Assembly (NCBI RefSeq): GCF_002632585.1
Contig: NZ_NIBV01000002.1
Location: 565,423 to 629,422 of the forward strand
Reading direction: 5' to 3'
Source: Xenorhabdus szentirmaii DSM 16338
GTDB lineage: Bacteria; Pseudomonadota; Gammaproteobacteria; Enterobacterales; Enterobacteriaceae
Length of the DNA: 64,000 nucleotides
How positions within the stretch are numbered: the stretch's first letter is position 1; each line of letters opens with the position of its first letter. This document shows positions 52,009 to 61,356 of the stretch, piece by piece. A program made the position numbers and the translations under genes. The notes beneath the pieces were generated by a model that searched no databases, had not been told where the DNA came from, and saw only the letters and a program-made list of their open reading frames with translations.

Positions 52009-53277
52009 TTGTGTTCCAATAACCATCAGCATGACAAGCTGGTTCTTTGTCCCCAGTGTGACATGCTGGCGGCTGTACCTGATTTGGAACAAGGGAAAAA
52101 AGCGGTGTGTCCGCGCTGTGACACTTTGCTGACAGCAAAGTGGAAAAGGCCGCGCGGCCAGCCGACAGTCTATGCAGTAAGCGCCTTGTCGATGTTGTTT
52201 CTGGCTTGCCTGTTTCCCTTTATTAGCATGAGTGTTGCGGGGATTGTCAGCGAAATTACGCTGACTCAAATCCCGAGGGTGATGTTCAGTGAAGACTATT
52301 CCAGCATGGCAGTGTTCTTCCTGATTTTTGTTCAGTTTGTGCCAACATTTTGTATGTTGGCCATCATTCTCTTATGTCAGAACGTTAAAATGGCGCACCG
52401 CCTGAAGATAGAGCTGGCCCGCATTCTGTTTAAAATGAAAAGCTGGTGCATGGCAGAAATTTTTCTGGCGGGGATTTTGGTGAGCTTTGTTAAGCTCATG
52501 GCATATGGCGATATCAGTATCGGTTTGAGTTTCCTGCCTTATTGCTTATTTTGTCTATTTCAGATCAGGGCATTTCAATGCCTTGACAGACATTGGTTTT
52601 GGAATGCAATCGAGCCAGCCCCTGAATTTTGTCACACCTTACAAGCCGGAAAACCCGGTTTGATGCAAGGTGTCAGGCTTTGCCAATGCTGTACCGCCAT
52701 TTTACCTGCTGAGCAATCCCGGTGCCCTCGCTGCAAGACAAAGGGACATGCTCGCCGCCGCCATAGCCTCCAGTGCACAATGGCGTTATTGATAACATCA
52801 GTCATACTTTATATTCCGGCGAATTTATTGCCTATCATGGTCACTCAGGCATTGGGGAGCCATATTAATTCCACCATTTTGGAAGGGATTATTTTACTTT
52901 GGAGTTCAGGATCTTATCCCGTAGCCATGGTTATTTTCATCGCCAGTATCATGGTGCCTTCATTGAAAATGCTGGCGATTAGCTGGTTGTGCTGGGATGC
53001 TAAAAATCAAGGGCGTCATAATTCTGAAACGATGCATTTTATTTACGAAATAGTCGAATTTGTTGGTCGCTGGTCAATGATTGATGTGTTTGTGATAGCC
53101 GTATTATCGTCTTTGGTTCGCATGGGGCAGTTAATGAGCATTTACCCTGCTATGGGGGCTGTATTGTTTGCTTTGGTTGTTATCTTGACGATGTTTGCGT
53201 CAATGACATTTGATCCACGCTTGACCTGGGACAAAACCAATAGTCGATTTGCACGACATAAAAATGAGGAATCGTAA
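52009..53277 (+). CDS. pqiA: PqiA, intermembrane transport protein (TTG start)
   Basis: Inner-membrane component of the Pqi system, which works with the MCE protein PqiB and lipoprotein PqiC in envelope lipid transport. The 422-residue product begins MCSNNHQHDKLVLCPQCD and aligns with E. coli from residue 1, using TTG at 52009 with a strong AAGGAG 7 bp upstream. Two zinc-ribbon-like modules are visible (CPQCD..CPRCD near 14-36 and CQCC..CPRC near 225-245), each before a set of four membrane spans. Order pqiA-pqiB-pqiC is intact and tightly spaced. In E. coli it is SoxRS-induced by paraquat. Confidence 0.95.
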   Translation: MCSNNHQHDKLVLCPQCDMLAAVPDLEQGKKAVCPRCDTLLTAKWKRPRGQPTVYAVSALSMLFLACLFPFISMSVAGIVSEITLTQIPRVMFSEDYSSMAVFFLIFVQFVPTFCMLAIILLCQNVKMAHRLKIELARILFKMKSWCMAEIFLAGILVSFVKLMAYGDISIGLSFLPYCLFCLFQIRAFQCLDRHWFWNAIEPAPEFCHTLQAGKPGLMQGVRLCQCCTAILPAEQSRCPRCKTKGHARRRHSLQCTMALLITSVILYIPANLLPIMVTQALGSHINSTILEGIILLWSSGSYPVAMVIFIASIMVPSLKMLAISWLCWDAKNQGRHNSETMHFIYEIVEFVGRWSMIDVFVIAVLSSLVRMGQLMSIYPAMGAVLFALVVILTMFASMTFDPRLTWDKTNSRFARHKNEES

Positions 53278-53278
53278 G

Positions 53279-54943
53279 GTGACGGATAAAAAGGTGACGG
53301 GTAAAGAAGAAGCTCTGACTCAAGCCAGAATCAGCAAACTCAAGAGTTGGTCACCTGTATGGATCGTACCAATTGTTACTGTGCTTATTGGTGTTTGGAT
53401 ACTGTTTTATCATTTCAGCCATCAGGGGCCAGAAGTGACACTGATAACCTCCAATGCCGAAGGCATTGAGGCAGGAAAAACAAAAATCAAAAGTCGCAGT
53501 GTTGACATTGGCGTCGTCGAAAAGGTGTCACTGAGTGATAACTTAGGGAAAGTAATCATTAAAGCACGTTTGAATGTTGATATGGAGCGGCTTCTGCATA
53601 AAGATTCTGCTTTTTGGGTTGTAAAACCTCAGATCGGGCGTGAAGGGGTTTCTGGCCTGAGTACATTACTGTCGGGTGTATTTATCGAACTACAGCCCAG
53701 TACAGAAGGTGAAGAAGAAAGAACATTTTCACTGCTTGAGTCACCCCCCCTTGCTTCTCCTGATGCAAAAGGCAAGCGCCTTATCCTGACGAGTGAAAAA
53801 GCAGGGCGGTTAACTCCCGGTGACCCCGTATTATTTCGGGGATATCGTGTAGGGTCTGTTGAAACGGGAACGTTTGATCCAAAATCCAGACTGGTTCGCT
53901 ACCAGATTTTCATTAATGCTCCTTACGATGGTTTACTGACAACAAATGTCAGATTCTGGAAAGACGGCGGGGTTGCTTTTGACATGTCATCACAAGGCAT
54001 ACGGGTTGAAGTTGCTTCATTATCTACCTTGTTCGGAGGTGGGGTAAGTTTTGATGTGCCAAAAGGTTGGGGATTGGGTAGCCCTGTCAACGAAAAAGAC
54101 ATTTTCAAACTTTATGATAATGAGAACAGTATCCAAAATGCGCTTTATACAGAACACAAAGACTTCTTGCTATTCTTCTCTGATTCAGTACGTGGCCTGC
54201 AACAAGGCGCACCCGTAGAATTCCGTGGCATTCGGGTAGGGACAGTCGCAAAAATACCGTTCTATACCGAAGGCATCAAGCAGCGGTTGGATAATGAGTT
54301 TCGTATTCCCGTATTGATTCACATTGAGCCTGAGCGTTTTTCAAAAGAATTAGGAAATGAGTTTTATACCGAAAAGGAATTGAGGGAAATTATTGCCCGA
54401 GGTTTGAGAGCCACATTGAAATCAGGCAATTTGCTGACAGGTGCGTTGTTTATTGATCTGGATTTTTACCCTGACGAAAAACCATGGGAAGGGCCAAATG
54501 AAATTGCAGGCTATGACATTTTGCCGACTGTCAGCGGCGGTCTGGCGCAAATACAGCAAAAAGTGATTATGACACTGGATAAGATCAATAGAATGCCTAT
54601 TGAACCCGTGTTTATTCAGGCAACGCAGGCACTGGAAGAAAGCCAGAAGACCCTTAAATCTGCGCAAAAAACCATGGATGAATTAAACCGTATTCTTGCA
54701 AGTAAAGAGGCTCAGGGGCTTCCTAAAGATATCCAAAATACATTATATGAATTAAATCGCAGTATGCAGGGGATACAACCTGGTTCACCGGCTTACAGCA
54801 AGTTAATCGACAATATGCAGCGTTTGGATCAAGTATTGCGTGAATTACAACCTGTTTTGAAAACGCTTAACAGCAAGAGTAATGCATTGGTATTTGAAGC
54901 TGAACCGACTAACGATCCCGAACCTAAAAAGGCGGCTGAGTAA
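53279..54943 (+). CDS. pqiB: PqiB, MCE-domain intermembrane transport protein
   Basis: Inner-membrane-anchored MCE protein that forms a periplasm-spanning hexameric tube for lipid movement. I start at the GTG at 53279, just after the pqiA stop, because GAGGA lies 8 bp before it; in-frame TTG and ATG codons 15-30 bp earlier are alternatives. The single membrane span (SPVWIVPIVTVLIGVWILF) is near residue 25-43. Three MCE repeats follow, recognisable by GIEAGKTKIKSRSVDIG, DPVLFRGYRVGSVE and APVEFRGIRVGTVAK. A long helical C-terminus forms the needle. pqiC overlaps by one base. Confidence 0.95.
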   Translation: MTDKKVTGKEEALTQARISKLKSWSPVWIVPIVTVLIGVWILFYHFSHQGPEVTLITSNAEGIEAGKTKIKSRSVDIGVVEKVSLSDNLGKVIIKARLNVDMERLLHKDSAFWVVKPQIGREGVSGLSTLLSGVFIELQPSTEGEEERTFSLLESPPLASPDAKGKRLILTSEKAGRLTPGDPVLFRGYRVGSVETGTFDPKSRLVRYQIFINAPYDGLLTTNVRFWKDGGVAFDMSSQGIRVEVASLSTLFGGGVSFDVPKGWGLGSPVNEKDIFKLYDNENSIQNALYTEHKDFLLFFSDSVRGLQQGAPVEFRGIRVGTVAKIPFYTEGIKQRLDNEFRIPVLIHIEPERFSKELGNEFYTEKELREIIARGLRATLKSGNLLTGALFIDLDFYPDEKPWEGPNEIAGYDILPTVSGGLAQIQQKVIMTLDKINRMPIEPVFIQATQALEESQKTLKSAQKTMDELNRILASKEAQGLPKDIQNTLYELNRSMQGIQPGSPAYSKLIDNMQRLDQVLRELQPVLKTLNSKSNALVFEAEPTNDPEPKKAAE

Positions 54944-55575
54944 TGAAAAGGTTGATTTTAAGATTGGCATTTTTTGCTTCTGCTGGTGTTTTTGTCATTG
55001 GGAGCTTATTTATTTCAGGATGTAGCAGCAGTAGCCAGCCACAAAAAACATATTATCAACTGCCCGTTTTAGCCGTTTCACCTGAAAAAAGCACATTGCA
55101 GGAAGGAGCAACACAGGCAGAAAACAAACCCGTTGTAAGGCATGAACGGCAACTATGGGTAAAAAGCGTTAATCTTTCAGATTTTCTTGCTGCTTCCGGA
55201 ATTGCATACCAAACAGGGAAGGTCAGTTATATCAATGCCTCCAATCACTTATGGGCCAGCCCATTGCAGCAGCAACTGCAACAAATCTTAATTTCTGAGC
55301 TGAGCGCAGAGCTGCCAAATCGTCTGATCTCAGGTCAGGAGCTGGAAAAAAATGCAGAGACGCTGGATGTTACCGTAACTGCTTTTCATGGACGGTATGA
55401 CGGGCGGGTGTTGGTAGCCGGATATTGGATACTTTCTGACTCAGGTCGAGTCTTCAAACAACCATTTCACGTTGAATTGAAACAGGAAAAAGATGGCTAT
55501 GCCGACTTAGTACTTACGCTGGCAAAGGGATATAGCCAAATGATTCGATCTATTGCCGGACAGATTTCTTCTTGA
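54943..55575 (+). CDS. pqiC: PqiC outer-membrane lipoprotein
   Basis: ABC-type-transport-auxiliary-like lipoprotein (formerly YmbA) that sits at the outer membrane and docks the PqiB needle. The 210 residues begin with a lipoprotein signal whose lipobox FISGC puts the acylated cysteine at residue 27. The next residues are serines, which allow outer-membrane sorting. The motif YYQLPVL near residue 38 is the family entry (TYYQLP). Its ATG shares one base with the pqiB stop codon (TAATG), so translation is coupled. No terminator is obvious before rmf. Confidence 0.94.
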   Translation: MKRLILRLAFFASAGVFVIGSLFISGCSSSSQPQKTYYQLPVLAVSPEKSTLQEGATQAENKPVVRHERQLWVKSVNLSDFLAASGIAYQTGKVSYINASNHLWASPLQQQLQQILISELSAELPNRLISGQELEKNAETLDVTVTAFHGRYDGRVLVAGYWILSDSGRVFKQPFHVELKQEKDGYADLVLTLAKGYSQMIRSIAGQISS

Positions 55576-55721
55576 GATCAGCCGAATAGTGTAAATGCTT
55601 TTTATGACAATTCTATGAACTTCTTTGCTTGATCTTCGTTTCATATGGGGGTATGACTAAGGCAGGCAGAACAAGAAATGATCACTTTTCATCTTCATGG
55701 TAATAAATGAGGAAGTAAGGC

Positions 55722-55880
55722 ATGAAAAGACAAAAAAGAGACCGTTTAGAGAGAGCACTTTCCAGAGGGTATCAAGCTGGTATTCAAGGGCGACCACGAG
55801 AAAATTGCCCTTACCATACATTGGATGCTCGCTCTTATTGGTTGGGGGGATGGCGTCAGGCTAAAGAAGATCGCGTTTGA
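55722..55880 (+). CDS. rmf: Ribosome modulation factor
   Basis: Small basic protein that dimerises 70S ribosomes into inactive 100S particles in stationary phase. The 52 residues start MKRQKRDRLERALSRGYQAG and end WLGGWRQAKEDRV, close to E. coli Rmf (55 residues) but three residues shorter at the C-terminus. A strong RBS (AGGAAGTAAGG) precedes the ATG. The gene is monocistronic with a 9-bp hairpin behind it, lying between pqiC and convergent fabA as in E. coli. It is expected to be ppGpp-responsive; the promoter was not resolved. Confidence 0.96.
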   Translation: MKRQKRDRLERALSRGYQAGIQGRPRENCPYHTLDARSYWLGGWRQAKEDRV

Positions 55881-55906
55881 CGTTAATCAGTTCTTACATG
55901 GGTAAT

Positions 55907-55928
55907 CACCTCCGCAATCGCGGAGGTG
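55907..55928 (+). terminator. Hairpin after rmf
   Basis: CACCTCCGC / GCGGAGGTG, a perfect 9-bp stem with loop aatc, 26 bp after the rmf stop. U-run absent, so it may be partly Rho-dependent, or it may act as a stability hairpin for this long-lived mRNA. Confidence 0.7.
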
Positions 55929-55981
55929 TTCAGCGCAGGGAACAGAGGTCAGGGAATTTGCTAACCATCAATATTTGCGGA

Positions 55982-56500
55982 TCAAAACGCACTGGTATCT
56001 TTGAATAATCCGACTTTTAAGTCAGTCGCGGTATAAATGAGTTTACCATCGACCAGAACTTCACCATCTGCCAATCCCATAATCAGCTTACGGTTGATAA
56101 CGCGCTTAAAATTAATACGATAAGTCACTTTTTGGGCTGTAGGAAGTATCTGGCCTGTGAATTTCACTTCTCCAACGCCCAGTGCTCTACCTTTACCTTC
56201 ACCACCAATCCAACCGAGGAAAAAACCAACAAGCTGCCACATGGCATCCAGACCAAGGCAACCAGGCATTACGGGATCGTTGACAAAATGACAATCGAAA
56301 AACCATAACTCAGGATTGATATCGAATTCAGCCTCGACATACCCTTTATCATAGGCACCGCCAGTTTCTGACATTTTTGTGATGCGATCCATCATCAACA
56401 TGTTGCCAGAAGGCAATGGTGGACCATTTTCACCAAACAATTGACCTTGACCAGAGGCATGAAGCTCTTCTTTTGTATAGGATGATTGTTTTTTAAACAT
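55982..56500 (-). CDS. fabA: 3-hydroxydecanoyl-ACP dehydratase/isomerase
   Basis: Dehydrates 3-hydroxydecanoyl-ACP and isomerises trans-2- to cis-3-decenoyl-ACP, the branch point for unsaturated fatty acids. The 172 residues match E. coli exactly in length. Active-site His71 and Asp85 are visible in [12 protein letters not shown] and CLGLDAMWQ. The hot-dog fold is expected from similarity. FadR-like and FabR-like sites lie just upstream (56540-56573). lonH lies upstream in the same direction, 86 bp away. Confidence 0.98.
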   Translation of the reverse strand: MFKKQSSYTKEELHASGQGQLFGENGPPLPSGNMLMMDRITKMSETGGAYDKGYVEAEFDINPELWFFDCHFVNDPVMPGCLGLDAMWQLVGFFLGWIGGEGKGRALGVGEVKFTGQILPTAQKVTYRINFKRVINRKLIMGLADGEVLVDGKLIYTATDLKVGLFKDTSAF

Positions 56501-56539
56501 ATTCTCAGGTAGCCTTATCGTTATGTAAGGCTAGAGAAT

Positions 56540-56557
56540 AGCGTACACTTGTACGCT
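56540..56557 (-). promoter_or_regulatory. FabR-like operator of fabA
   Basis: AGCGTACACTTGTACGCT is a near-perfect 18-bp palindrome of the FabR type. It lies 40 bp before the fabA start. FabR represses fabA and fabB in E. coli when unsaturated acyl-ACP is sufficient. Confidence 0.8.
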
Positions 56558-56573
56558 GAACAACTCCGATCAG
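56557..56573 (-). promoter_or_regulatory. FadR-like activator site of fabA
   Basis: On the fabA strand the 17 bases CTGATCGGAGTTGTTCA differ from the E. coli fabA FadR site as I recall it (CTGATCGGACTTGTTCA) at one position. The site touches the FabR palindrome on the upstream side, as in E. coli. Confidence 0.75.
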
Positions 56574-56586
56574 ATAATATCTGAAA

Positions 56587-58317
56587 TTAATCCAGCCAGC
56601 GTAAAAACCAAGGGGATCTCGGCCGCTCTTGATTATTGGCCTGGGTAATACGCTCATTTATCATGGCTAACAGATGTTCTTGTTGTGGATCATAATAAGG
56701 AATGCCTGTCAGCAGGGATGCAGCTTCAGAAACATGCTCCACGGCCCAAATGTGAAATTGCCCATTTTTTACTGCATTAACAACGTCTTGGTTCAGGCAT
56801 AAATGTTGGACGTTTGTCATTGGAATAATGACACCCTGATGGCCCGTTAATCCTCTGTAGTGACACAGGCGGAAGAATCCTTCAACTTTTTCATTAACGC
56901 CACCGATAGGTTGCACATACCCAAATTGGTCTACCGCGCCGGTAACGGCAATTTGTTGGTCGAGGGGTTGTTGTGACAATGCACTGATAAGGGCGCACAA
57001 TTCAGCCAGTGAAGCACTGTCACCATCCACTTCGCCATAGGATTGTTCAAATACAATGGAGGCTGAAAAAGGTTGTGGCTGATCCAATTTTAATTCTGAA
57101 ATTAAATAGGCTTGCATAATCATCATGCCTTTTGCATGAATATTGCCACCTAACTCAACTTTGCGTTCCACATCAATAAATTCACCATCCCCTAAATGGG
57201 CGACGCAGCTAATGCGGGATGGTTCTCCCATTGGATCAGGATGCCCGGGGTATTCGAGTACCGATAATCCATTGACTTGACCAATAACAGAACCTTCTGT
57301 ACGAATCAATATTTGGCCTTTCAGAATTTCGTCCATGCTGCGTTCAGACAAATAACCATGCCGCCAAATGCGATTTTCTTCTGCCTGCTTTAAAGCGGCA
57401 GCGGTGATCTGATTTTCTTGCTGATAATTGGCCGCTATTTTCAATTTTTGCTGTAACCACTGAACATCCAGAGGTAGGCTGAGCTGATCATCGGAATAGC
57501 GGGTGGCTTGCTTGAGGAGTTCAGGCCAGGCTTCAGCGCTGAGTGAAGGAAGATTCTGTTTTTGTGTCATTTCATTAACATGGCGACACCATAAAGACAG
57601 ATCGTCCTCTTCATGGAAGGGCATATCCAGCTCAAACTCACTATATAACGCGTTACTTGTCAGTTCTGGTTCAATGGATTGTAACTCTTCGAGACTGAGT
57701 CGATCTCCGACCAGAAGCAAACGGAGATTCAATTCCATTGATGGTACAGGAAGGGGAAGAGAGCGATTTTCATCATGTGATAACCAGTCAAAGCGACGCT
57801 GGGTAATCATTTGCTTGAGACGAACCCACATCAATGGCTGGGAGAGTAACGTTCGTATAGGTAAAATCAGAACCCCGCCGTTGACTTGATGGATAAGACC
57901 CGGCTGTAATTGGAGGATACCTTGGTGACTGTAGATATTGCCAAATAATTGTTCTGGCTCAATCCATTCACGATAAGCCACCCGTTCAGTTGGCGCAAAA
58001 AAGCCTTCACCTGAGGAATGCCAGGTAATAGTTTGATGATCTATTTGGTAGTAACCACCAATATTCGGATGATCTTCTGGCAGTAAAGAGGAAACCATCT
58101 CAGAAAAAAGAGACAAATAAACATCACTTTCTTCCGCTTTTAACAACATAAAAGGTTGGTGAAAATTGGCCTGACAAAAGAGGGATAACCCATTATGCAG
58201 TCTGGGTTGAACCTCAGCCATTGTGATGGGCGGTAATTCAGAAACAGAATCAAAGAATGCTTGATAAGGCGTAGTATTTGGCTGTAACGCCTGCCAGTCT
58301 AATTTTATATTCGTCAA
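56587..58317 (-). CDS. ycbZ: LonH/YcbZ, Lon-protease-domain protein
   Basis: Putative ATP-independent relative of Lon; the E. coli protein (YcbZ/LonH) has been linked to ribosome assembly. The 576 residues have an AAA-like N-terminal region without a Walker A motif I can recognise, then a peptidase S16 domain from about residue 360. The catalytic serine is in VDGDSASLAELCA and the lysine in GGVNEKVEGFFR, so the Ser-Lys dyad is intact. It is leftward, followed by fabA, and diverges from matP over 201 bp. Whether it is transcribed with fabA is unclear because fabA has its own operators. Confidence 0.92.
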   Translation of the reverse strand: MTNIKLDWQALQPNTTPYQAFFDSVSELPPITMAEVQPRLHNGLSLFCQANFHQPFMLLKAEESDVYLSLFSEMVSSLLPEDHPNIGGYYQIDHQTITWHSSGEGFFAPTERVAYREWIEPEQLFGNIYSHQGILQLQPGLIHQVNGGVLILPIRTLLSQPLMWVRLKQMITQRRFDWLSHDENRSLPLPVPSMELNLRLLLVGDRLSLEELQSIEPELTSNALYSEFELDMPFHEEDDLSLWCRHVNEMTQKQNLPSLSAEAWPELLKQATRYSDDQLSLPLDVQWLQQKLKIAANYQQENQITAAALKQAEENRIWRHGYLSERSMDEILKGQILIRTEGSVIGQVNGLSVLEYPGHPDPMGEPSRISCVAHLGDGEFIDVERKVELGGNIHAKGMMIMQAYLISELKLDQPQPFSASIVFEQSYGEVDGDSASLAELCALISALSQQPLDQQIAVTGAVDQFGYVQPIGGVNEKVEGFFRLCHYRGLTGHQGVIIPMTNVQHLCLNQDVVNAVKNGQFHIWAVEHVSEAASLLTGIPYYDPQQEHLLAMINERITQANNQERPRSPWFLRWLD

Positions 58318-58518
58318 AATGGTCGCTACATATAGTAAAAGGGGAAAGATTGATTATACAAGATTAAACAATGAACCAACATGCCAGAATCCAGAAAGCA
58401 TGATATTTGAGCCAATACATTTTGCTTGTAAAATACCCCAATATTTTTTGTTGTGATGAGCAATTCAAAGAAATAATTGCTATGCTTGATTTAGGTTACG
58501 CTGTCACTGAGAGATGAA

Positions 58519-58968
58519 ATGAAATATCAACAGTTGGAAAATCTGGAATGTGGCTGGAAGTGGGCATATTTAGCGAAAAAACACCGTGAAGGTGAGGCGA
58601 TTACTAAATATATTGAAAAAAGTGCCGCTGAGGACGCGGTGAATGAATTGATGAAGCTAGAGCCTGAACCGATCAAAGTTCTGAAATGGATTTCATTGCA
58701 TATGAATCCGGATTTATCCAATCGAATGAAGCAAACAATCCGGGCGCGGCGTAAACGTCATTTTAATGCAGAACAACAACATTCGCGTAAAAAATCCATT
58801 GATTTGGATTTTCATGTTTGGCAGCGGCTTTCAAACCTTTCTCAACGTCGTGGCAATACCTTATCAGAAACAATCACACAGTTGTTAGAAGACGCGGAAT
58901 ATAGAGAAAAATATGCTCACCAGATGTCAAGTCTGAAACAGGATCTGGAAGAAATATTGAGGAAATAG
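58519..58968 (+). CDS. matP: Macrodomain Ter protein MatP
   Basis: DNA-binding protein that organises the terminus macrodomain by binding matS sites, and displaces MukBEF from ter. The 149 residues begin [18 protein letters not shown], as in E. coli (150). An N-terminal four-helix bundle is followed by a ribbon-helix-helix ([20 protein letters not shown], about residues 95-115) and a C-terminal coiled coil. The mukFEB genes lie 28 kb away in this window. It converges on ompA through a shared terminator. Confidence 0.96.
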   Translation: MKYQQLENLECGWKWAYLAKKHREGEAITKYIEKSAAEDAVNELMKLEPEPIKVLKWISLHMNPDLSNRMKQTIRARRKRHFNAEQQHSRKKSIDLDFHVWQRLSNLSQRRGNTLSETITQLLEDAEYREKYAHQMSSLKQDLEEILRK

Positions 58969-59000
58969 TTCCTTGTAAGTGAGAAAATCGGCAAAAAATA

Positions 59001-59026
59001 AAAACCCCACTTTGACATGGGGTTTT
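59001..59026. terminator. Bidirectional terminator between matP and ompA
   Basis: AAAACCCCA / TGGGGTTTT, 9-bp stem with 8-nt loop and A/T tracts on both sides, between convergent genes. Confidence 0.92.
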
Positions 59027-59064
59027 GATAACTCGATCTTTTTTATCAATCAATAACGACAATA

Positions 59065-60192
59065 TTATTGCGCTGCTTTTGGCTGCGTAACAACTTCTTT
59101 GGTGCCCTGAATGTTGATAATTACACGGCGATCTGGAGCTAGGCAGTCAATCAGTTTGGTACGAACTTTGATATTGTCGCAGGTTGAACCCGTGACTGGG
59201 TTTTCTTTACCGCGGCCTTCAGCTTGAATGCTGTTTGCTGGAATGCCTTTAGCGACCAGGTAATTTACAACGGATTGTGCACGTTTCTGTGACAGGGGCA
59301 GGTTGTAATTCTGGCTACCAATGCGGTCAGTGTGACCAACTACCAGAACGCTGCCTTGATTCGGGTCAATTTTAGCTAACTGGTTGTAGAGATTATTCAG
59401 CTCTTGTTGGCCTTCTTCTTTCAACGTTGATTTGTTGAAGTTGAACAGAACGTCAGAGCGTAAAGTGAAGCTCTGGCTCTCAATCGTTGGAGCTGAAACG
59501 ACAGGCGCCGGAGCTGGAGCGACAGGTGGAATAACCGGAGCAGCTTCATCTTGACCAAAGCGGTAAGAAACACCAACGCTCAGTAAGCCATTATCTGGAC
59601 GGGCACCAACAGTATTCGCATCACCAATGTTGTTAGTCCACTGGTAATCCAAACGGGTAGCTATATTTTTGGTCAGTGCATATTCAACACCAATAGCGGC
59701 TAGAGGAGAAATACCAGTATCGTTGTCTTTCAGGCGACGCTGACTGTTACTGTTAGTTCCAGCCAGGGCATTTGAATTGTAGGTAGCAGAGGAGTCTGCA
59801 CGCCATACCATACCGCCTAAACGAGTGTAGACATCCAGATTATCCAATACCGGATAGCTCAGTTTAGTTGTCAGCTGAACACCCTGAGCACGGAAAGAAC
59901 CATTATTAACGCTACCTTTATAAGCTATGCGACCTAACCAATCATAGCCTAATTCAAAACCTAGATATGGATTTGCTTGATAACCGACATAAGCACCTGC
60001 TCCCAGGTGGCTTTTGCGGGTAGGGCCGTTACCAATTTGGTCAGTATAACCGTTACCGTAGAAGTTTACGTCATGGTATTGAGACCAACCCAGCTTAGCA
60101 CCGGTATACCAAGTATTATCCTTTGGAGCTGCTTGGGCAGCAGTTGCGAAAGTTGCCACTGCCACTGCTACTGCGATAGCTGTTTTCTTCAT
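59065..60192 (-). CDS. ompA: Outer membrane protein A
   Basis: Eight-stranded outer-membrane barrel with a periplasmic peptidoglycan-binding domain; structural link of the envelope. I use the ATG at 60192 ([26 protein letters not shown], 375 residues), preceded by GAGG, rather than an upstream in-frame ATG. The barrel spans about residues 22-205, with the surface loops differing from E. coli. A Pro/Ala hinge ([16 protein letters not shown]) leads to the OmpA-like domain, with [10 protein letters not shown] and [13 protein letters not shown], then a disulfide pair ([16 protein letters not shown]). It is leftward with a long 5' leader, and sulA lies upstream. Confidence 0.97.
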   Translation of the reverse strand: MKKTAIAVAVAVATFATAAQAAPKDNTWYTGAKLGWSQYHDVNFYGNGYTDQIGNGPTRKSHLGAGAYVGYQANPYLGFELGYDWLGRIAYKGSVNNGSFRAQGVQLTTKLSYPVLDNLDVYTRLGGMVWRADSSATYNSNALAGTNSNSQRRLKDNDTGISPLAAIGVEYALTKNIATRLDYQWTNNIGDANTVGARPDNGLLSVGVSYRFGQDEAAPVIPPVAPAPAPVVSAPTIESQSFTLRSDVLFNFNKSTLKEEGQQELNNLYNQLAKIDPNQGSVLVVGHTDRIGSQNYNLPLSQKRAQSVVNYLVAKGIPANSIQAEGRGKENPVTGSTCDNIKVRTKLIDCLAPDRRVIINIQGTKEVVTQPKAAQ

Positions 60193-60543
60193 TTTATGCC
60201 TCGTTATCATCCAAATAGGCAATTGACCTTAAAAGGCCTTATTGTTAGCCATTGGTTAAAATGTTTGCTTAGGAGGGCGTGCTTTTATCAGAAGTCATAT
60301 CTGAAAGAGAAAGTCACATGGCCAAGCCTAAGCTGTGTAAAGTCTACAACGAACTTAAAAAGTTACAAGTGCACTGTGACTCATGACACAAAATTTTTAT
60401 CTGCTTTCTTACAAATATGTGTTAATTATGACAAATATTTACAATATTTACCGTATAACCACGTTGATTTTCATCAGGAATAAGATTTTTTATTATAACT
60501 CGCTTATTTTTTATAAAAAAATTGAGATAAATCCTAATTTAAG
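60193..60543 (-). promoter_or_regulatory. ompA promoter region and long leader
   Basis: 351 bp between sulA and ompA, no gene seen. It should hold the ompA promoter and its stabilising leader. The CRP-like site at 60375-60390 is the only element I can support. Small RNAs such as MicA target this region in E. coli; that cannot be judged here. Confidence 0.5.
60375..60390 (-). promoter_or_regulatory. CRP-like site upstream of ompA
   Basis: TGTGACTCATGACACA matches TGTGA-N6-TCACA at 9 of 10 fixed positions. It lies about 183 bp before the ompA ATG. A CRP site upstream of the E. coli ompA promoter is known. Confidence 0.6.
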
Positions 60544-61116
60544 TCAATGGTAGTAAATAGAGTGAATGTGTAATCTATTTAACTGCGAAATAAATTGATG
60601 GGCTAATTTCTGTGGCCGCATAATAAAACCCAATGCCGTACCTTTTTGCGCAGCCAATTGTAATTTATTCATTTCATATTCAGATAACTCAGGCAACCAG
60701 CCCAATACCACACTGTAATTACCACTTGCCAATGCCTTTTCCATAGCTTCAATAGAAGCCATTGGGTGGATTTGATGAAGTTGAACCACTTTGTTTAAAG
60801 GTAGCCCGGAATTTACTAACCATTGGCGGCTTAATCTCTTATCGGGCGTGACCCAGAGTAACCATCGTTCTTCACTGCCAGACTGACGTAATAAAGGCAA
60901 CAAAATGTGGCTAATGGCAGACTGCTGCTCATTATAGATAAGTTCACTGACCATGCCTTTTGTTGTATGAGAAGTGCATTGGGCAGCGCCGACAACAGGC
61001 TGTTTCCTCATCAGTTTATCAGCCTTTATTTTGTCTGTTTTATGTTCACTTTCGATTGTATTGACGGTGGTTGCTTTCTCTTCTATGAGATATTGCCATG
61101 ATGATCGAATGCTCAT
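60544..61116 (-). CDS. sulA: SOS cell division inhibitor SulA
   Basis: Binds FtsZ and blocks septation during the SOS response; normally cleared by Lon. The C-terminal part aligns with E. coli SulA (LLPLLRQSGSEERWLLWVTP, NYSVVLGWLPELSEYE, ALGFIMRPQ and the terminal LHIHSIYYH). I choose the ATG at 61116 (MSIRSSWQYLIEE, 190 residues) because GGCGAGA is spaced correctly and it lies 22 bp beyond the LexA box. An ATG at 61131, only 7 bp from the box, would leave almost no leader. The N-terminal about 45 residues are charged, unlike E. coli, and make it about 20 residues longer. Confidence 0.93.
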   Translation of the reverse strand: MSIRSSWQYLIEEKATTVNTIESEHKTDKIKADKLMRKQPVVGAAQCTSHTTKGMVSELIYNEQQSAISHILLPLLRQSGSEERWLLWVTPDKRLSRQWLVNSGLPLNKVVQLHQIHPMASIEAMEKALASGNYSVVLGWLPELSEYEMNKLQLAAQKGTALGFIMRPQKLAHQFISQLNRLHIHSIYYH

Positions 61117-61137
61117 AATGTTTCTCGCCATGATGGA

Positions 61138-61153
61138 CTGTATATATATACAG
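61138..61153 (-). promoter_or_regulatory. LexA (SOS) box of sulA
   Basis: CTGTATATATATACAG fits the consensus CTG-(TA)5-CAG with no mismatch. A TATACT overlapping its upstream edge on the sulA strand is a likely -10, so LexA would block the promoter directly. Confidence 0.95.
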
Positions 61154-61356
61154 TATAACGCTATTTGATTAAAAGCAAGATCCTTTTTTTCAAAGCGCTT
61201 CGCAAAAATTCACAGAAATCAGGATTTTTCTGACTTAACGATTGGCAGTTGGAAATAGTTTGCGTATGGTTTTAATTAATTGTTCTTGTTATCTATTTTA
61301 TTAATAACAGGCATGATTGAACGTTCTTTTGGAATAAGATTCATGGAGCGATATAA

